This document shows, in pieces, positions 45,173 to 54,883 of a stretch of DNA of 64,000 bases. The notes below the pieces were generated by a model, which saw only the letters and a program-made list of their open reading frames with translations, had not been told where the DNA came from and searched no databases. Position numbers and translations under genes: made by a program. The first letter of the stretch is position 1. Every line of letters starts with the position of its first letter. Source of the stretch: Mucilaginibacter sp. dw_454 (lineage in GTDB: Bacteria; Bacteroidota; Bacteroidia; Sphingobacteriales; Sphingobacteriaceae); NCBI RefSeq assembly GCF_018449775.1, contig NZ_JAAVVB010000004.1:124001-188000 (forward strand), given 5' to 3'.

Positions 45173-45196
45173 CTCTAGGCAGCTGAGCTAATCCCC
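45173..45196 (-). repeat. partial duplication of the tRNA-Ala 5' half
   Basis: 24 bases match 45094-45117 of the tRNA with one mismatch (acceptor 5' strand and D arm, starting GGGGATTAGCTCAGCTG). The following bases do not form a tRNA but a short hairpin (CCCGAT/ATCGGG). It looks like a tRNA remnant left by recombination or duplication. Confidence 0.75.
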
Positions 45197-45373
45197 GTTT
45201 GCGGGATGGCAAAACTAATAAAAAGTTGTGGATTAACAATAGCTGCAATTGAAACCTGTACTATTTTTCAAATTCTGATCCATCACCTCATCATTTGTCA
45301 ACAAATTAAACAAATGTTAATAACTATTGATTTTCAACAAAATATACTTATATTGCTTTTAAATATTAAGGCT

Positions 45374-45589
45374 ATGAAAATTCTTACTCTTTTAAATATC
45401 GTCCTGATTATCGATGCGGTTGTTGTTTTAACACTGGTACTGATTACAGTTTTTGGTTCAGCAAGCGACTATACCAAACTGATAGTCCCGGTTACCAGTT
45501 TGATTAGTTTATCTTTAATACGCACCATGCAAGTAAACAAGCAAAAAACGCTGAGCCAACTGCAAGCTGTTAGAATCAACAAACAGTAA
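45374..45589 (+). CDS. small membrane protein, 71 aa
   Basis: Start taken at the ATG at 45374; the frame is open from 45206 but the upstream part is poor. Two hydrophobic helices (ILTLLNIVLIIDAVVVLTLV and LIVPVTSLISLSLI) are followed by a polar basic tail (TMQVNKQKTLSQLQAVRINK). No family recognised. It converges with the potassium sensor kinase gene, seven bases between stops. Confidence 0.55.
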   Translation: MKILTLLNIVLIIDAVVVLTLVLITVFGSASDYTKLIVPVTSLISLSLIRTMQVNKQKTLSQLQAVRINKQ

Positions 45590-45595
45590 ATTTAG

Positions 45596-47353
45596 CTAGC
45601 TTGTTGCAAACGGCAAGTGAAAGTAAAATCTGCTGCCTACGCCTATTTCGCTTTCTACGCCAATATCGCCGCCTTGTGCGGTAATAAACTCCTTCGATAT
45701 AGCCAATCCCAGGCCTGAGCCCGATTTATTTTGCCCGTCTGTTGGTACCTGGAAATACCGGTCAAACAAACGTTGCTGGTATTGCGCATCAATGCCTTTC
45801 CCAAAATCCTGCACAGAAAATTCAACCACGTTTGCTTTAACACCTACGTTAACCAATATTTTTGATTTGGCGTGGCTATATCTCAAAGCATTCGATAACA
45901 AATTAATCATAACCCAGGCTGTTTTTTCTACATCAACATGTAATTGAGGAGCATTGTCTGCAACCTTTTGTTCAATAACAATGTCTTTTTGGTCTGCCTC
46001 AAATTTTACGGCTTTAATGGCATATTCCAATATCTGCTCTGCGTGGGTTGGCACAAAGTTTAGTTGGATATTGCCGGTTTCTACCTGCGAAAGATCCAGC
46101 AGTTCATAAGTAATCTTTAACAAACGCTCGGCATCGCCGGTGATGTGCTGCACCAATTCGGATTGCTCATTATTCAACTCGCCAACCCGATTATCTGCCA
46201 ATAATTTCGCGCTCATTTTTATAGCTGCTATCGGGGTTTTAAGCTCATGCGATATCGTGGCGATGAAGTTGGTTTTTGCTTCATCCAGTTCTTTAAACTC
46301 GGTTATATTACGCAGGATATATACTTTTCCGGCCGATCTTTGCGCTGTTATAACAGGCGATGATCTGTCGGGTGACAGATCTGGGATAACAATCTCTCTC
46401 GTCTCCAATTGAAAATGAGAGTCTTTACCATCGGCATAAATTTTAAACGGCTCGCCTGTTTTTTTATCTTCGGTGATGGACTTGAACAGGTCATTGTTCT
46501 TAGTAATGGCAGTTACCAATTTACCTTTAGGCTGATCGTCATTCAAACCCAATATACTTTTGGCGGCTGTATTGATAAAAAGGATTTCCTGCTTTTCGTT
46601 GATACCAATAATAGCATCGTGCATTTGCTCAATAATGGTTTCAATACGTTGTTTCTCGGATAGTATTTTTGACAGGTTACTATTTTCCCAATCATCCAAT
46701 CGCGAAGCCATGTCGTTAAAAGCATTTGCCACTTCTGCAAACTCATCGCTTTGGTCAAAGTGTATGCGCTGACTATAGTTTTTGTTAGCAATTTCACGGA
46801 TACCATCTAACAAAGAGTTTAACGGATTAGAAATGATACTCGGAAAATTTACACTGAAACTAAAAAGTATCAAAAAAGTTAGTGTACCCGCTAAACCCAG
46901 ATACAAGCTCGCATCCTTAACCGACTCATGGGCTTTATCGTTCTTAATAACAATTGCCCGCATATTAACCACATCAATTGTACGCAAATATTTACGCGCG
47001 TTTCTTTCGGCTAATTTAAGCTGTGCACCATTCGCTGTTTTATTTTGGAGCTGATTAAAAGCTTCCCTTAAATTTCCAACGGCTAGTCGCTCTCCTACCT
47101 CGGTTATGTTATGCTCTTCTTTGACCAACTGGGTGTTGAATTGGTTTGCGGCCTGCGCATTTAGCGGAAAATCCTGCTCATCCAGTATAGTGCGCATATC
47201 CCGGGTAAAATTAAGCGACTCGTAATTATCCTTCAAAATCACTTTGGCGCTGTTAGAGATCTCGTTGATGTAAAACAACGATACCAAACCAAAAAATAGG
47301 ACGACCACAAACAAGAAGCCAAATCCTAAACGGAGTTTATTTTTTACTTTCAT
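45596..47353 (-). CDS. membrane sensor histidine kinase of the kdp cluster
   Basis: 585 aa. Transmembrane helices at about 9-29 and 151-170 flank an extracytoplasmic helical domain. Then HAMP (about 172-228), PAS (235-355), HisKA with the phosphorylated His369 in FIATISHELKTPIAA, and an HATPase domain with NLLSNALRYS, VQDFGKGID and SGSGLGLAIS. It overlaps the KdpD N-terminal gene by four bases (ATGA), so in this organism the sensor function of KdpD is split: a soluble KdpD-N/Usp protein plus this kinase. Likely partner regulator is the NtrC-type protein encoded upstream of the operon. Confidence 0.9.
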   Translation of the reverse strand: MKVKNKLRLGFGFLFVVVLFFGLVSLFYINEISNSAKVILKDNYESLNFTRDMRTILDEQDFPLNAQAANQFNTQLVKEEHNITEVGERLAVGNLREAFNQLQNKTANGAQLKLAERNARKYLRTIDVVNMRAIVIKNDKAHESVKDASLYLGLAGTLTFLILFSFSVNFPSIISNPLNSLLDGIREIANKNYSQRIHFDQSDEFAEVANAFNDMASRLDDWENSNLSKILSEKQRIETIIEQMHDAIIGINEKQEILFINTAAKSILGLNDDQPKGKLVTAITKNNDLFKSITEDKKTGEPFKIYADGKDSHFQLETREIVIPDLSPDRSSPVITAQRSAGKVYILRNITEFKELDEAKTNFIATISHELKTPIAAIKMSAKLLADNRVGELNNEQSELVQHITGDAERLLKITYELLDLSQVETGNIQLNFVPTHAEQILEYAIKAVKFEADQKDIVIEQKVADNAPQLHVDVEKTAWVMINLLSNALRYSHAKSKILVNVGVKANVVEFSVQDFGKGIDAQYQQRLFDRYFQVPTDGQNKSGSGLGLAISKEFITAQGGDIGVESEIGVGSRFYFHLPFATS

Positions 47354-48480
47354 GACAGTATTACTAAATCAATTTCTGTGGATGCTATATTTTTAAGCAA
47401 TCCGTTAAAAACAGGGGTTCTTAAAATTAACTGGAACAGGCTTAAATGGGGTTTACCAATACAGATTGTGGTTATCTCCCGGTCTTTCGCTACCTGCATA
47501 ATAGTTTGTGTTATCTGGTCGCTTTTAACTTTCAAAACTTCGCCCCCTAATTCGGTAGCCAATTTAAAGTTATTAATCAAATGCCTTTGTTTATCCAGCT
47601 TAATCTTATCTAAACTTTCACCGCTGCTCTGTACATATAAAACAATCCATGGCGAGCGGTAATAAGATGCCAAACGTGCAGTTTTTCTGATAACCACTTT
47701 TGACGTTTCGGCGTTAGATGAGATACAAGCCAGAAATTTTTCTGGCCGAAGTTTAATTTGCTTTGGAACTTCAATATTGATTTTTCGCTCCAGGTGATGC
47801 GCAACTTCTTTAAGCGCAATTTCCCTTAACTGCAATATCTTTTCGCTGCGAAAAAAATTGTCCAAAGCTCTTTCAACTTTCGATTTATCATAGATCTTGC
47901 CATCTTTCAACCGGTCTATCAGCTCATCTGCAGTCAAATCAATATTTACTATTTCGTCGGCGGCTTCCAAAATCTTATCGGGTATACGCTCGGTAATACT
48001 TATCCCGGTTATCTTTTCTATTTCCTCGTTAAGGCTCTCCAGGTGTTGAATATTTACTGCAGAAATTACATTAATACCTGCGTTTAAAATATCCATCACA
48101 TCCTGCCAGCGTTTGCTGTTTTTGCTGCCTTCGATATTACTATGCGCCAACTCGTCCACTATAACTACCTCGGGGTGCCGGTTAAGAATGGCTTTCAAAT
48201 CCATCTCCTCCAATTCTTTACCCTTGTAGAATATTTTACGCCGGGCGATCATGGGTAAACCAGCCAGCAAAGCATGCGTTTCAGCCCTGTTGTGGGTTTC
48301 AATATAACCTATTTGTATATCGATGCCATTACGCAACAAAGAATGAGCTTCCTGCAGCATACGATAGCTTTTACCTACGCCGGCACTCATACCAATGTAG
48401 ATTTTAAACTTACCACGCCTTGAACTTTTAATCAGTTCAAGGAAATGCGTTACCGATTGCTCCTTATTATCTTCAGCCAT
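47350..48480 (-). CDS. kdpD: KdpD N-terminal sensor protein (stand-alone)
   Basis: 376 aa, matching only the cytoplasmic N-terminal part of KdpD. Walker A GMSAGVGKSYRMLQEA (about 28-43), IGYIETHNRAET, and VIVDELAHSNIEGSKN are KdpD signatures; the C-terminal 150 residues form a universal-stress-protein-like domain (FLACISSNAETSKVVIRK). No transmembrane or kinase part, which lies in the overlapping downstream gene. Senses potassium limitation or c-di-nucleotide/ATP state in relatives. A terminator-like hairpin separates it from kdpC. Confidence 0.92.
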   Translation of the reverse strand: MAEDNKEQSVTHFLELIKSSRRGKFKIYIGMSAGVGKSYRMLQEAHSLLRNGIDIQIGYIETHNRAETHALLAGLPMIARRKIFYKGKELEEMDLKAILNRHPEVVIVDELAHSNIEGSKNSKRWQDVMDILNAGINVISAVNIQHLESLNEEIEKITGISITERIPDKILEAADEIVNIDLTADELIDRLKDGKIYDKSKVERALDNFFRSEKILQLREIALKEVAHHLERKINIEVPKQIKLRPEKFLACISSNAETSKVVIRKTARLASYYRSPWIVLYVQSSGESLDKIKLDKQRHLINNFKLATELGGEVLKVKSDQITQTIMQVAKDREITTICIGKPHLSLFQLILRTPVFNGLLKNIASTEIDLVILS

Positions 48481-48494
48481 AATTTTAACCTATA

Positions 48495-48521
48495 AAAGGG
48501 GATGCCATAAACATCCCCTTT
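48495..48521 (-). terminator. hairpin between kdpC and kdpD
   Basis: Perfect 10-bp stem AAAGGGGATG (48495-48504) with CATCCCCTTT (48512-48521), loop of 7, followed on the minus strand by TTTTATAGG. It could end most kdpFABC transcripts before the sensor genes. Confidence 0.75.
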
Positions 48522-48584
48522 GCATGCGCCCGCTCGCCAAATCAACAAACAAGTTAACGATAAAGCACATGCATATCTTGAATA

Positions 48585-49148
48585 TTATTTCAATTGATCA
48601 AGCGCCACATTCAATTTAAGTACATTGATTTTTGACGGACCAAACATACCCAAAAGTGGGCTTTCGGTATGATCGGCAACCAATTTGGCTACTTTATTCT
48701 CGTCCAGTTTGCGAAATGCAGCAACCCGTTTAACTTGTATTTGTGCAGCTTCGGGTGATATGTCTGGGTCAAGGCCGCTACCTGATGCAGTAACCATTTC
48801 TGAAGGGATATCACTACGTTTTAAATACGGATGATATTTTAAAAGTGTATCGATGCGTTTTTGCACGTCTTTTAAATAATCAGGATTGGTTGGCCCTTTG
48901 TTTGAACCGGCAGAACCGGCAGCGTTATAAGCTACAGCAGACGGCCTGCCCCAAAAATATTGTGGTTTGGTAAAGCTTTGACCAACTGCAGCATAGCCAA
49001 CCACTTTACCATTTACAATAATGGTTTCGCCATTGCCGCCACCCTTTGATAATTTGCCCACAAAGCTGATGAAGACAGGATAGATGACACATAACAGTAC
49101 AGTTAGTACTAATGTAAGCCTTATGGCTTGTAAAATGTAAGTTTTCAT
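48585..49148 (-). CDS. kdpC: potassium-transporting ATPase subunit KdpC
   Basis: 187 aa. One N-terminal membrane helix (AIRLTLVLTVLLCVIYPVFI), then the periplasmic domain with VGQSFTKPQYFWGRPSA, SGSGLDPDISPEAAQIQVKR and VNVLKLNVALD-like end. KdpC stabilises the KdpFABC complex and raises ATP affinity. Ten bases after kdpB. Confidence 0.96.
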   Translation of the reverse strand: MKTYILQAIRLTLVLTVLLCVIYPVFISFVGKLSKGGGNGETIIVNGKVVGYAAVGQSFTKPQYFWGRPSAVAYNAAGSAGSNKGPTNPDYLKDVQKRIDTLLKYHPYLKRSDIPSEMVTASGSGLDPDISPEAAQIQVKRVAAFRKLDENKVAKLVADHTESPLLGMFGPSKINVLKLNVALDQLK

Positions 49149-49157
49149 GATTTCTTA

Positions 49158-51191
49158 TTATATCATTAATGAAACAACCAGATCAATTAATTTGATACCG
49201 ATAAAAGGCGCTACGATACCGCCCAAACCATAGATCAACAGGTTACGGCGTAATAAAGCGCTGGCACCGATAGGTACATATTCTACGCCTTTTAATGCCA
49301 GCGGTATCAGCATCGGGATAATGATGGCGTTAAATATTACTGCCGAAAGGATAGCACTTTCAGGACTGTGCAGGCCCATGATATTGATACTGGCCAAGGC
49401 CGGTATTGATGCCATAAACAAGGCCGGAACGATGGCGAAATATTTCGCAACGTCATTAGCAATAGAGAAGGTTGTTAATGTTCCTCTGGTAATGAGCAAC
49501 TGTTTACCGATCTCTACGATCTCAATCAGCTTGGTAGGGTCATTATCCAAATCTACCATGTTACCGGCTTCTTTGGCGGCTTGTGTACCGCTGTTCATGG
49601 CAACACCTACGTCGGCCTGGGCCAATGCCGGTGCGTCGTTGGTACCGTCACCCATCATCGCTACCAGTTTACCTGCAGCCTGTTCTTCTTTAATGTAACG
49701 CATTTTATCTTCCGGCTTAGCCTCTGCAATAAAATCGTCTACACCTGCTTTTTCGGCAATAAACTTAGCGGTCAGCGGGTTATCACCGGTTACCATTACC
49801 GTTTTAATACCCATTTTGCGCAAGCGTTCAAAACGTTCGGCAATACCGGGTTTAATAATGTCTTGCAACTCTATAGTACCCAAAACCTTTTCGTTTTGTG
49901 AAACTACCAGTGGTGTACCGCCGTTAGATGCAATTATTTTTACGCGCTCTGTCACGTCTTCAGGAAACGCATGTCCGGCGTTTACAGATAAGTTACGGAT
50001 AGAGTCGAACGCTCCTTTGCGTATGCGCAAACCGTCGGGCGTATTAATACCACTTGAACGTGTCTCGGCGGTAAATTTTATAAATTCTGCACCGTCTGGT
50101 GGAGTAAGTGTGATGTTTGCTTTGCTTTGTGAAGCCAGTTCAACAATAGATTTACCTTCAGGCGTTTCATCAGCTAAAGAAGATAATACCGCGGCTTTTA
50201 CCAGATCGTCCGGAGCAATATCTAAAGCCGGCCAAAAATGAGTGGCTTTACGGTTACCAATAGTGATGGTACCGGTTTTATCCAACAGCAATACATCAAT
50301 ATCGCCTGCAGTTTCAACCGCTTTACCAGATTTGGTGATGACGTTAGCGCGTAGCGCTCTGTCCATCCCCGCAATACCGATGGCTGATAATAAGCCGCCG
50401 ATGGTTGTTGGTATCAAACAAACGAATAGCGAGATCAACGCCGCGATGGTAATAGGCGTATTGGCATAATCTGCAAATGGTTTAAGCGTAACACACACAA
50501 TGATGAAGATCACGGTAAAGCTGGCCAACAAAATAGTTAAGGCTATCTCATTCGGCGTTTTTTGGCGTGATGCACCTTCAACCAGGGCAATCATTTTATC
50601 AAGGAAGCTTTCGCCGGGTTCGGTGGTTACTTTAACCTTAATTTGGTCAGACAGAACTTTGGTACCGCCGGTAACCGATGATTTATCGCCGCCTGCCTCG
50701 CGGATAACCGGGGCCGACTCACCGGTAATGGCCGACTCGTCAATAGTTGCCAAACCTTCAATGATTTCACCGTCAGTAGGGATGGTGTCGCCGGTTTCGC
50801 AAGTAAAAATATCGCCTTTAACCAATTGGTTAGATGAACGGTTGACGATAGTACCGTCTGCTAATACCACTTTAGCCGGTGTGTCTTCCCTGGTTTTACG
50901 CAAACTGTCAGCTTGAGCTTTACCACGCGCTTCGGCAATCGCTTCAGCAAAATTGGCAAACAACACGGTAAGCAATAGGATGATAAAAATAGCCAGGTTA
51001 TAGATAAATGAACCCTGATCACGATGACCGTAGCTATAAATGCTCATATAAAGCATAATAGCAGTGCCTATCTCCACGGTAAACATTACCGGGTTACGCA
51101 GCATGACCTTAGGGTTAAGTTTTACGAACGACTGTACCAATGCGGTTTGCACTAAAGCCGGTTCGAATAATTTATTAGATTGATTTTTCAT
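49158..51191 (-). CDS. kdpB: potassium-transporting ATPase subunit KdpB
   Basis: 677 aa. P-type ATPase with phosphorylation motif [12 protein letters not shown] (Asp304), actuator loop ITGESAPV, nucleotide/phosphatase hinge [16 protein letters not shown], and membrane helices including [13 protein letters not shown]. It hydrolyses ATP to power potassium uptake at low external potassium. Lies between kdpA and kdpC with short gaps. Confidence 0.97.
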   Translation of the reverse strand: MKNQSNKLFEPALVQTALVQSFVKLNPKVMLRNPVMFTVEIGTAIMLYMSIYSYGHRDQGSFIYNLAIFIILLLTVLFANFAEAIAEARGKAQADSLRKTREDTPAKVVLADGTIVNRSSNQLVKGDIFTCETGDTIPTDGEIIEGLATIDESAITGESAPVIREAGGDKSSVTGGTKVLSDQIKVKVTTEPGESFLDKMIALVEGASRQKTPNEIALTILLASFTVIFIIVCVTLKPFADYANTPITIAALISLFVCLIPTTIGGLLSAIGIAGMDRALRANVITKSGKAVETAGDIDVLLLDKTGTITIGNRKATHFWPALDIAPDDLVKAAVLSSLADETPEGKSIVELASQSKANITLTPPDGAEFIKFTAETRSSGINTPDGLRIRKGAFDSIRNLSVNAGHAFPEDVTERVKIIASNGGTPLVVSQNEKVLGTIELQDIIKPGIAERFERLRKMGIKTVMVTGDNPLTAKFIAEKAGVDDFIAEAKPEDKMRYIKEEQAAGKLVAMMGDGTNDAPALAQADVGVAMNSGTQAAKEAGNMVDLDNDPTKLIEIVEIGKQLLITRGTLTTFSIANDVAKYFAIVPALFMASIPALASINIMGLHSPESAILSAVIFNAIIIPMLIPLALKGVEYVPIGASALLRRNLLIYGLGGIVAPFIGIKLIDLVVSLMI

Positions 51192-51201
51192 TGTATATCA
51201 A

Positions 51202-52920
51202 TTATTTAAGCATTGAAAAATATTCAGCTATCGGACCAAGAGCCAATGCCGGGAAATAAGACAACGCGTTTAAAACTAAGATCACGGCAAACGTCATTAA
51301 ACCGAAGGTTACGGTATCTACTTTTAAAGTACCTGCCGATTCGGGAACGTATTTCTTTTGCGCAAGCAAACCTGCTATGGCTACAGGGCCGATGATTGGT
51401 AAGAACCTGCCAAAAAATATAACCAGCCCGGCCGATACGTTCCAGAAGATATTGTTGTCGCCCAGACCTTCAAATCCCGAGCCGTTATTGGCATTGGATG
51501 AGGTGTATTGGTACAACATTTCAGAAAACCCATGGAAGCCGGGATTATTGAGCCAGGTGGAAGGTTTAACGGCCCAGTTGATATTAGGATGAGCAGTTAA
51601 TACCCAGGTCGATACAGCGGTACCTGCCATGATGAGGAAAGGACTGAGCAGTGTAATTAAAGCTGCGATCTTAACTTCGCGGGCCTCAACCTTATGACCT
51701 AAAAACTCAGGCGTACGGCCAACCATTAAACCCGAAATAAACACGGCTATAATGAGGTAGATAAAGTAGTTAAGCAAACCTACACCACAACCACCGAAGA
51801 AGCCGTTTATCATCATGGCTAATATTTGCCATAAGCCGGTAAGCGGCATAAAACTGTCGTGCATACCATTTACAGAGCCGGTAGAGGTAACGGTGGTTAG
51901 GGTACTCCAGTAAGCCGTAGCAGCCGGGCCAAACCGCACTTCTTTGCCTTCCATGGCACCGGTATGTTGGGTAACGCCCATTTTTGCGATCAGCGGATTA
52001 CCGCCCAGTTCGCTGGTTATCGAAGGGATCATCAACATCATCACGCCCAGCATCATTACCCCAAAAATTATCCAGCCCAATTTTTTTCGGCGGATGTAAT
52101 AGCCGAAAGCCAATATCATAGCCACAGGAATAATAAACTGCGCTATAATTTCGGTCATGTTTGTCATATAGTTAGGGTTTTCCAGCGGATGCGCAGAGTT
52201 AGCGCCAAACCAGCCACCACCATTAGTGCCCAAGTGTTTTATGGCTACCATTGGCGCTGCCGGGCCGCGTGACATATGCACCGTATCGCCTTGCAACGAC
52301 ATAAACTGATCTTTACCTGCGTAGCTTGAAGTTGTGCCGTTAAAGGTTAGTATCAACGCTATCACCATAGCTATTGGTAGTAATAAACGGGTAATTGTTT
52401 TTACAAAATAATTCCAGAAATTCCCCAGATCTGTAGTGGTTTTATCCCTAAATGCTTTAAACACCGCAACACCACAGGCTATGCCCGTTGCTGCACTTGC
52501 AAAGTGTAAAAACATGAAAATAAAATGCTGTATCAAGTAAGTGGCACCTGTCTCGCCTGAATAATCCTGCAAGTTACAGTTAGCAACGAAGCTGATAATG
52601 GTGTTAAAAGCAAGGTCGGCGGTCATACCCGGGTTTCCGTCCGGATTTAACGGTAATTTATCCTGGTATATCAATACAAAAAAGCCGTACGCCAACCAAA
52701 ACAAGTTGATGGTCATCATGGCCTTTAAAAACTGTTTCCAGTTCATCGGGGCATCGGGGTTAATGCCAGACAACTTGAAGATCCCCCGTTCAAGAGGTTT
52801 CAAAAAATCAGTCCAAACCTTTTCGCCGGCAAACATTTTAGCCAGGTACTTACCCAGAGGGACAGCAATTAAAAGCGTGATGACGAAGGTTGCAATGATT
52901 CCAAATAATTCTGTGTTCAT
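51202..52920 (-). CDS. kdpA: potassium-transporting ATPase subunit KdpA
   Basis: 572 aa, about ten membrane helices. Selectivity-loop motifs similar to K+ channels are seen (NCNLQDYSGETGA, GTNGGGWFGANSAHPLENP, and TSSNANNGSGFEGL). It forms the potassium-binding channel-like subunit. Preceded by KdpF-like and another microprotein gene. Confidence 0.96.
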   Translation of the reverse strand: MNTELFGIIATFVITLLIAVPLGKYLAKMFAGEKVWTDFLKPLERGIFKLSGINPDAPMNWKQFLKAMMTINLFWLAYGFFVLIYQDKLPLNPDGNPGMTADLAFNTIISFVANCNLQDYSGETGATYLIQHFIFMFLHFASAATGIACGVAVFKAFRDKTTTDLGNFWNYFVKTITRLLLPIAMVIALILTFNGTTSSYAGKDQFMSLQGDTVHMSRGPAAPMVAIKHLGTNGGGWFGANSAHPLENPNYMTNMTEIIAQFIIPVAMILAFGYYIRRKKLGWIIFGVMMLGVMMLMIPSITSELGGNPLIAKMGVTQHTGAMEGKEVRFGPAATAYWSTLTTVTSTGSVNGMHDSFMPLTGLWQILAMMINGFFGGCGVGLLNYFIYLIIAVFISGLMVGRTPEFLGHKVEAREVKIAALITLLSPFLIMAGTAVSTWVLTAHPNINWAVKPSTWLNNPGFHGFSEMLYQYTSSNANNGSGFEGLGDNNIFWNVSAGLVIFFGRFLPIIGPVAIAGLLAQKKYVPESAGTLKVDTVTFGLMTFAVILVLNALSYFPALALGPIAEYFSMLK

Positions 52921-52931
52921 TGTGTGTTTGA

Positions 52932-53009
52932 TTAAAAGTTTTCGGGTTTAAGCAGTACATATATCATGTATATGAAAACCGCAATTGAGATGATGAATAA
53001 TGCTAACAT
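52932..53009 (-). CDS. kdpF: KdpF-like small membrane subunit, 25 aa
   Basis: One hydrophobic helix (LALFIISIAVFIYMIYVLL) ending KPENF, which mirrors the single helix and N-E/A-x-F end of E. coli KdpF. It sits directly upstream of kdpA with an 11-base gap, the standard place. KdpF binds lipid between subunits and stabilises the complex. Confidence 0.85.
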   Translation of the reverse strand: MLALFIISIAVFIYMIYVLLKPENF

Positions 53010-53014
53010 AGTTT

Positions 53015-53098
53015 CTAGATTTTTTCGAACCAGTCGATTGATTTGAAAGTAAACCACCAGCTAAGCATGATGGCCAGGAAAAGAATTATTGTGTTCAT
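53015..53098 (-). CDS. 27-aa membrane microprotein upstream of kdpF
   Basis: Begins MNTIILFLAIMLSWWFTFKS and ends IDWFEKI: one helix with a Trp-Trp pair and a short polar tail. Five bases separate its stop from the kdpF start, so it is the first gene of the kdp operon. I recognise no family in full, but a similar pattern of a second mini-subunit in Bacteroidota kdp operons is plausible. Confidence 0.65.
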   Translation of the reverse strand: MNTIILFLAIMLSWWFTFKSIDWFEKI

Positions 53099-53236
53099 AT
53101 TATTTATTTGTTGTTTTGAATTATGTAGTGCATAAATCTTTGAAAATCGTTTAGTTTATTAAATGTCAACGATCACTTAAAAAACTTTGATCTGCATATC
53201 TATATCTCAGATCACTATTTTATCGAAAAGGGAATA

Positions 53237-53253
53237 TGCCAAACAAATGCCAG
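53237..53253 (-). promoter_or_regulatory. sigma-54 promoter of the kdp operon
   Basis: On the minus strand CTGGCATTTGTTTGGCA has GG and GC with exactly ten bases between them, as in sigma-54 -24/-12 elements; -24 TGGCA is exact and -12 reads TGGCA instead of TTGCA. It lies about 140 bases before the first kdp microprotein gene. The NtrC-type regulator directly upstream supports it. Confidence 0.75.
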
Positions 53254-53333
53254 CATTTTACCCGTTTAACTAAATTACTTATTTTCAGCAACTTATCATT
53301 ATACATACGACTACCAATGGTTGAAAAACAAAA

Positions 53334-53356
53334 AACCCTACCAAAATGGAAGGGTT
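53334..53356 (-). terminator. terminator of the NtrC-type regulator gene
   Basis: On the minus strand AACCCT-t-CCA / TGG-t-AGGGTT forms a stem with a TTT loop and one mismatch, followed by TTTTG and TTTTT. Confidence 0.7.
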
Positions 53357-53428
53357 CTTTTACCAAATAAGTAGGGTATTAAGCAATGGTATAAATTAAG
53401 TAATTTGTCATCTAGAACGATTTGAGAG

Positions 53429-53493
53429 ATCTATACACAGAAATGTTGTCGACCTGTCTTGTATAGATTTCTTCCTCGTACCTCGGTCGACAA
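53429..53493. promoter_or_regulatory. candidate enhancer (UAS) for the kdp regulator
   Basis: Two interleaved inverted pairs: ATCTATACA (53429-53437) with TGTATAGAT (53460-53468), and TTGTCGACC (53446-53454) with GGTCGACAA (53485-53493), both perfect. They lie roughly 200-260 bases upstream of the predicted sigma-54 start, where NtrC-type activators bind. Which pair is the binding site is open. Confidence 0.5.
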
Positions 53494-53533
53494 ATTTTAT
53501 TTTTTGATGCCATAAACCTAATGACGTTAGGTG

Positions 53534-54883
53534 CTAAGCGATGGTATATTGATCTAGTTTTCGGTAAAGGGTAGTTAAACCGATGTTCAATAAGCGGGCA
53601 GCCTCGGTTTTATTGCCGTGCGCGTAGCTCAATACCTTATAGATGTGTTGTTTTTCTATCGATTCAAGATCAAGCGCATCAGCCTCTACATGGGTAGTTC
53701 TAAATTCTATGGGTAGCAATTCCACGCCGATGGTATCTTTTTCTGCAAGAATTACAACCCGTTCAATAACATTTTTTAATTCGCGCACATTACCTTTCCA
53801 TTGATGTTGGGTCAGCACATGGATAAACTCGTCGCTCATGCGCTCTATGCGCGCGTTCACTTTACCCGCAAACTGTTTAAGATAATGCCTGGCAATAATC
53901 TCTATATCGGCCTTGCGTTCATTTAACGAGGGTAGATTGACGGTAAAAACAGATAAACGGTAAAACAGATCAAGCCTGAAATGGCCGTTTTCTGCTTCTT
54001 TTTGTAAATCGCGGTTAGTTGCCGCCAGTATGCGGATATCTACTTTAGTGGTTTGTGTATCGCCTATTTTAATAAAGGTATGGCTTTCCAACACGCGCAA
54101 CAATTTGGCCTGAAGTTCGAGGCTCATCTCGCCTATCTCATCTAAAAATATGGTGCCTGTGTTGGCTTCCTCAAAAAGGCCTTTTTTATCTTTCACCGCC
54201 CCGGTAAATGCACCCGCTTTGTAGCCAAACAGTTCGCTTTCCAATAATTCTGGCGAAAAGCTGCTGCAATTAATAGCCACAAAAGGTTGCAGCCGACGTT
54301 TACTTTCATAATGGATAGCTTCGGCAAATACCTCTTTGCCTGTTCCGGTTTCGCCAAGCAGCAAAACAGTGGTATCAGTAGGTGCAACCTTCCTGGCAGA
54401 ATCAATAGCTTCTCTGATTGGTTTTGATTTCCCTAAGATGTTGTCGAAGTTATATTTGCCGGTAATGCGTGTTTCCAGGTTAAACACCCGTAATTGTAAA
54501 AGCGCCTTCTCGGCAGCCTTATAAACCAGCGGAATGATCTTATCGTTGTCGTCGCCTTTGGTAATGTAGTCAAAACCACCATTTTTAATAGCCTGCACAC
54601 CATCTGCAATGGTACCGTGCGCCGTAAGGCTGATGATCTCAACATAGGGTTTCTTTTCTTTAATGAGTTTAACCAGTTCTATGCCGTTAATATCCGGTAG
54701 TTTCACGTCGCTTATCACCACATGGATATCTTCCAGCATCAATGTTTTTAAGCCTTCTTTAGCCGTATAACATTTAAACAGGTGAAAGCCCTCTAATTCC
54801 AATATGCGCGATATCAATCCGGCCAAACCTTGTTCATCATCTATAATCAGAACGTTTGCCGATGAGGTGTTTTTAGTTTCCAT
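53534..54883 (-). CDS. sigma-54-dependent NtrC-family response regulator
   Basis: 449 aa. Receiver domain (about 10-125) with acidic pocket IIDDE and phosphorylated Asp59 in VVISDVKLP; AAA+ sigma-54 activator with GETGTGKE, ELFGYKAGAFTGA (the sigma-54 contact loop) and TIFLDEIGEM; C-terminal Fis-type helix-turn-helix (NKTEAARLLNIGLTTLYRKL). It activates sigma-54 promoters after phosphorylation. Position next to kdp, with a sigma-54 promoter between, makes it the likely replacement of KdpE. Confidence 0.94.
   Translation of the reverse strand: METKNTSSANVLIIDDEQGLAGLISRILELEGFHLFKCYTAKEGLKTLMLEDIHVVISDVKLPDINGIELVKLIKEKKPYVEIISLTAHGTIADGVQAIKNGGFDYITKGDDNDKIIPLVYKAAEKALLQLRVFNLETRITGKYNFDNILGKSKPIREAIDSARKVAPTDTTVLLLGETGTGKEVFAEAIHYESKRRLQPFVAINCSSFSPELLESELFGYKAGAFTGAVKDKKGLFEEANTGTIFLDEIGEMSLELQAKLLRVLESHTFIKIGDTQTTKVDIRILAATNRDLQKEAENGHFRLDLFYRLSVFTVNLPSLNERKADIEIIARHYLKQFAGKVNARIERMSDEFIHVLTQHQWKGNVRELKNVIERVVILAEKDTIGVELLPIEFRTTHVEADALDLESIEKQHIYKVLSYAHGNKTEAARLLNIGLTTLYRKLDQYTIA

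Larger units (their letters stand above)
53099..53533. other. regulatory spacer between regulator and kdp operon
   Basis: 435 bases without a gene: the kdp leader (about 53099-53225), sigma-54 promoter, regulator terminator and candidate enhancer, each listed separately. Confidence 0.7.
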
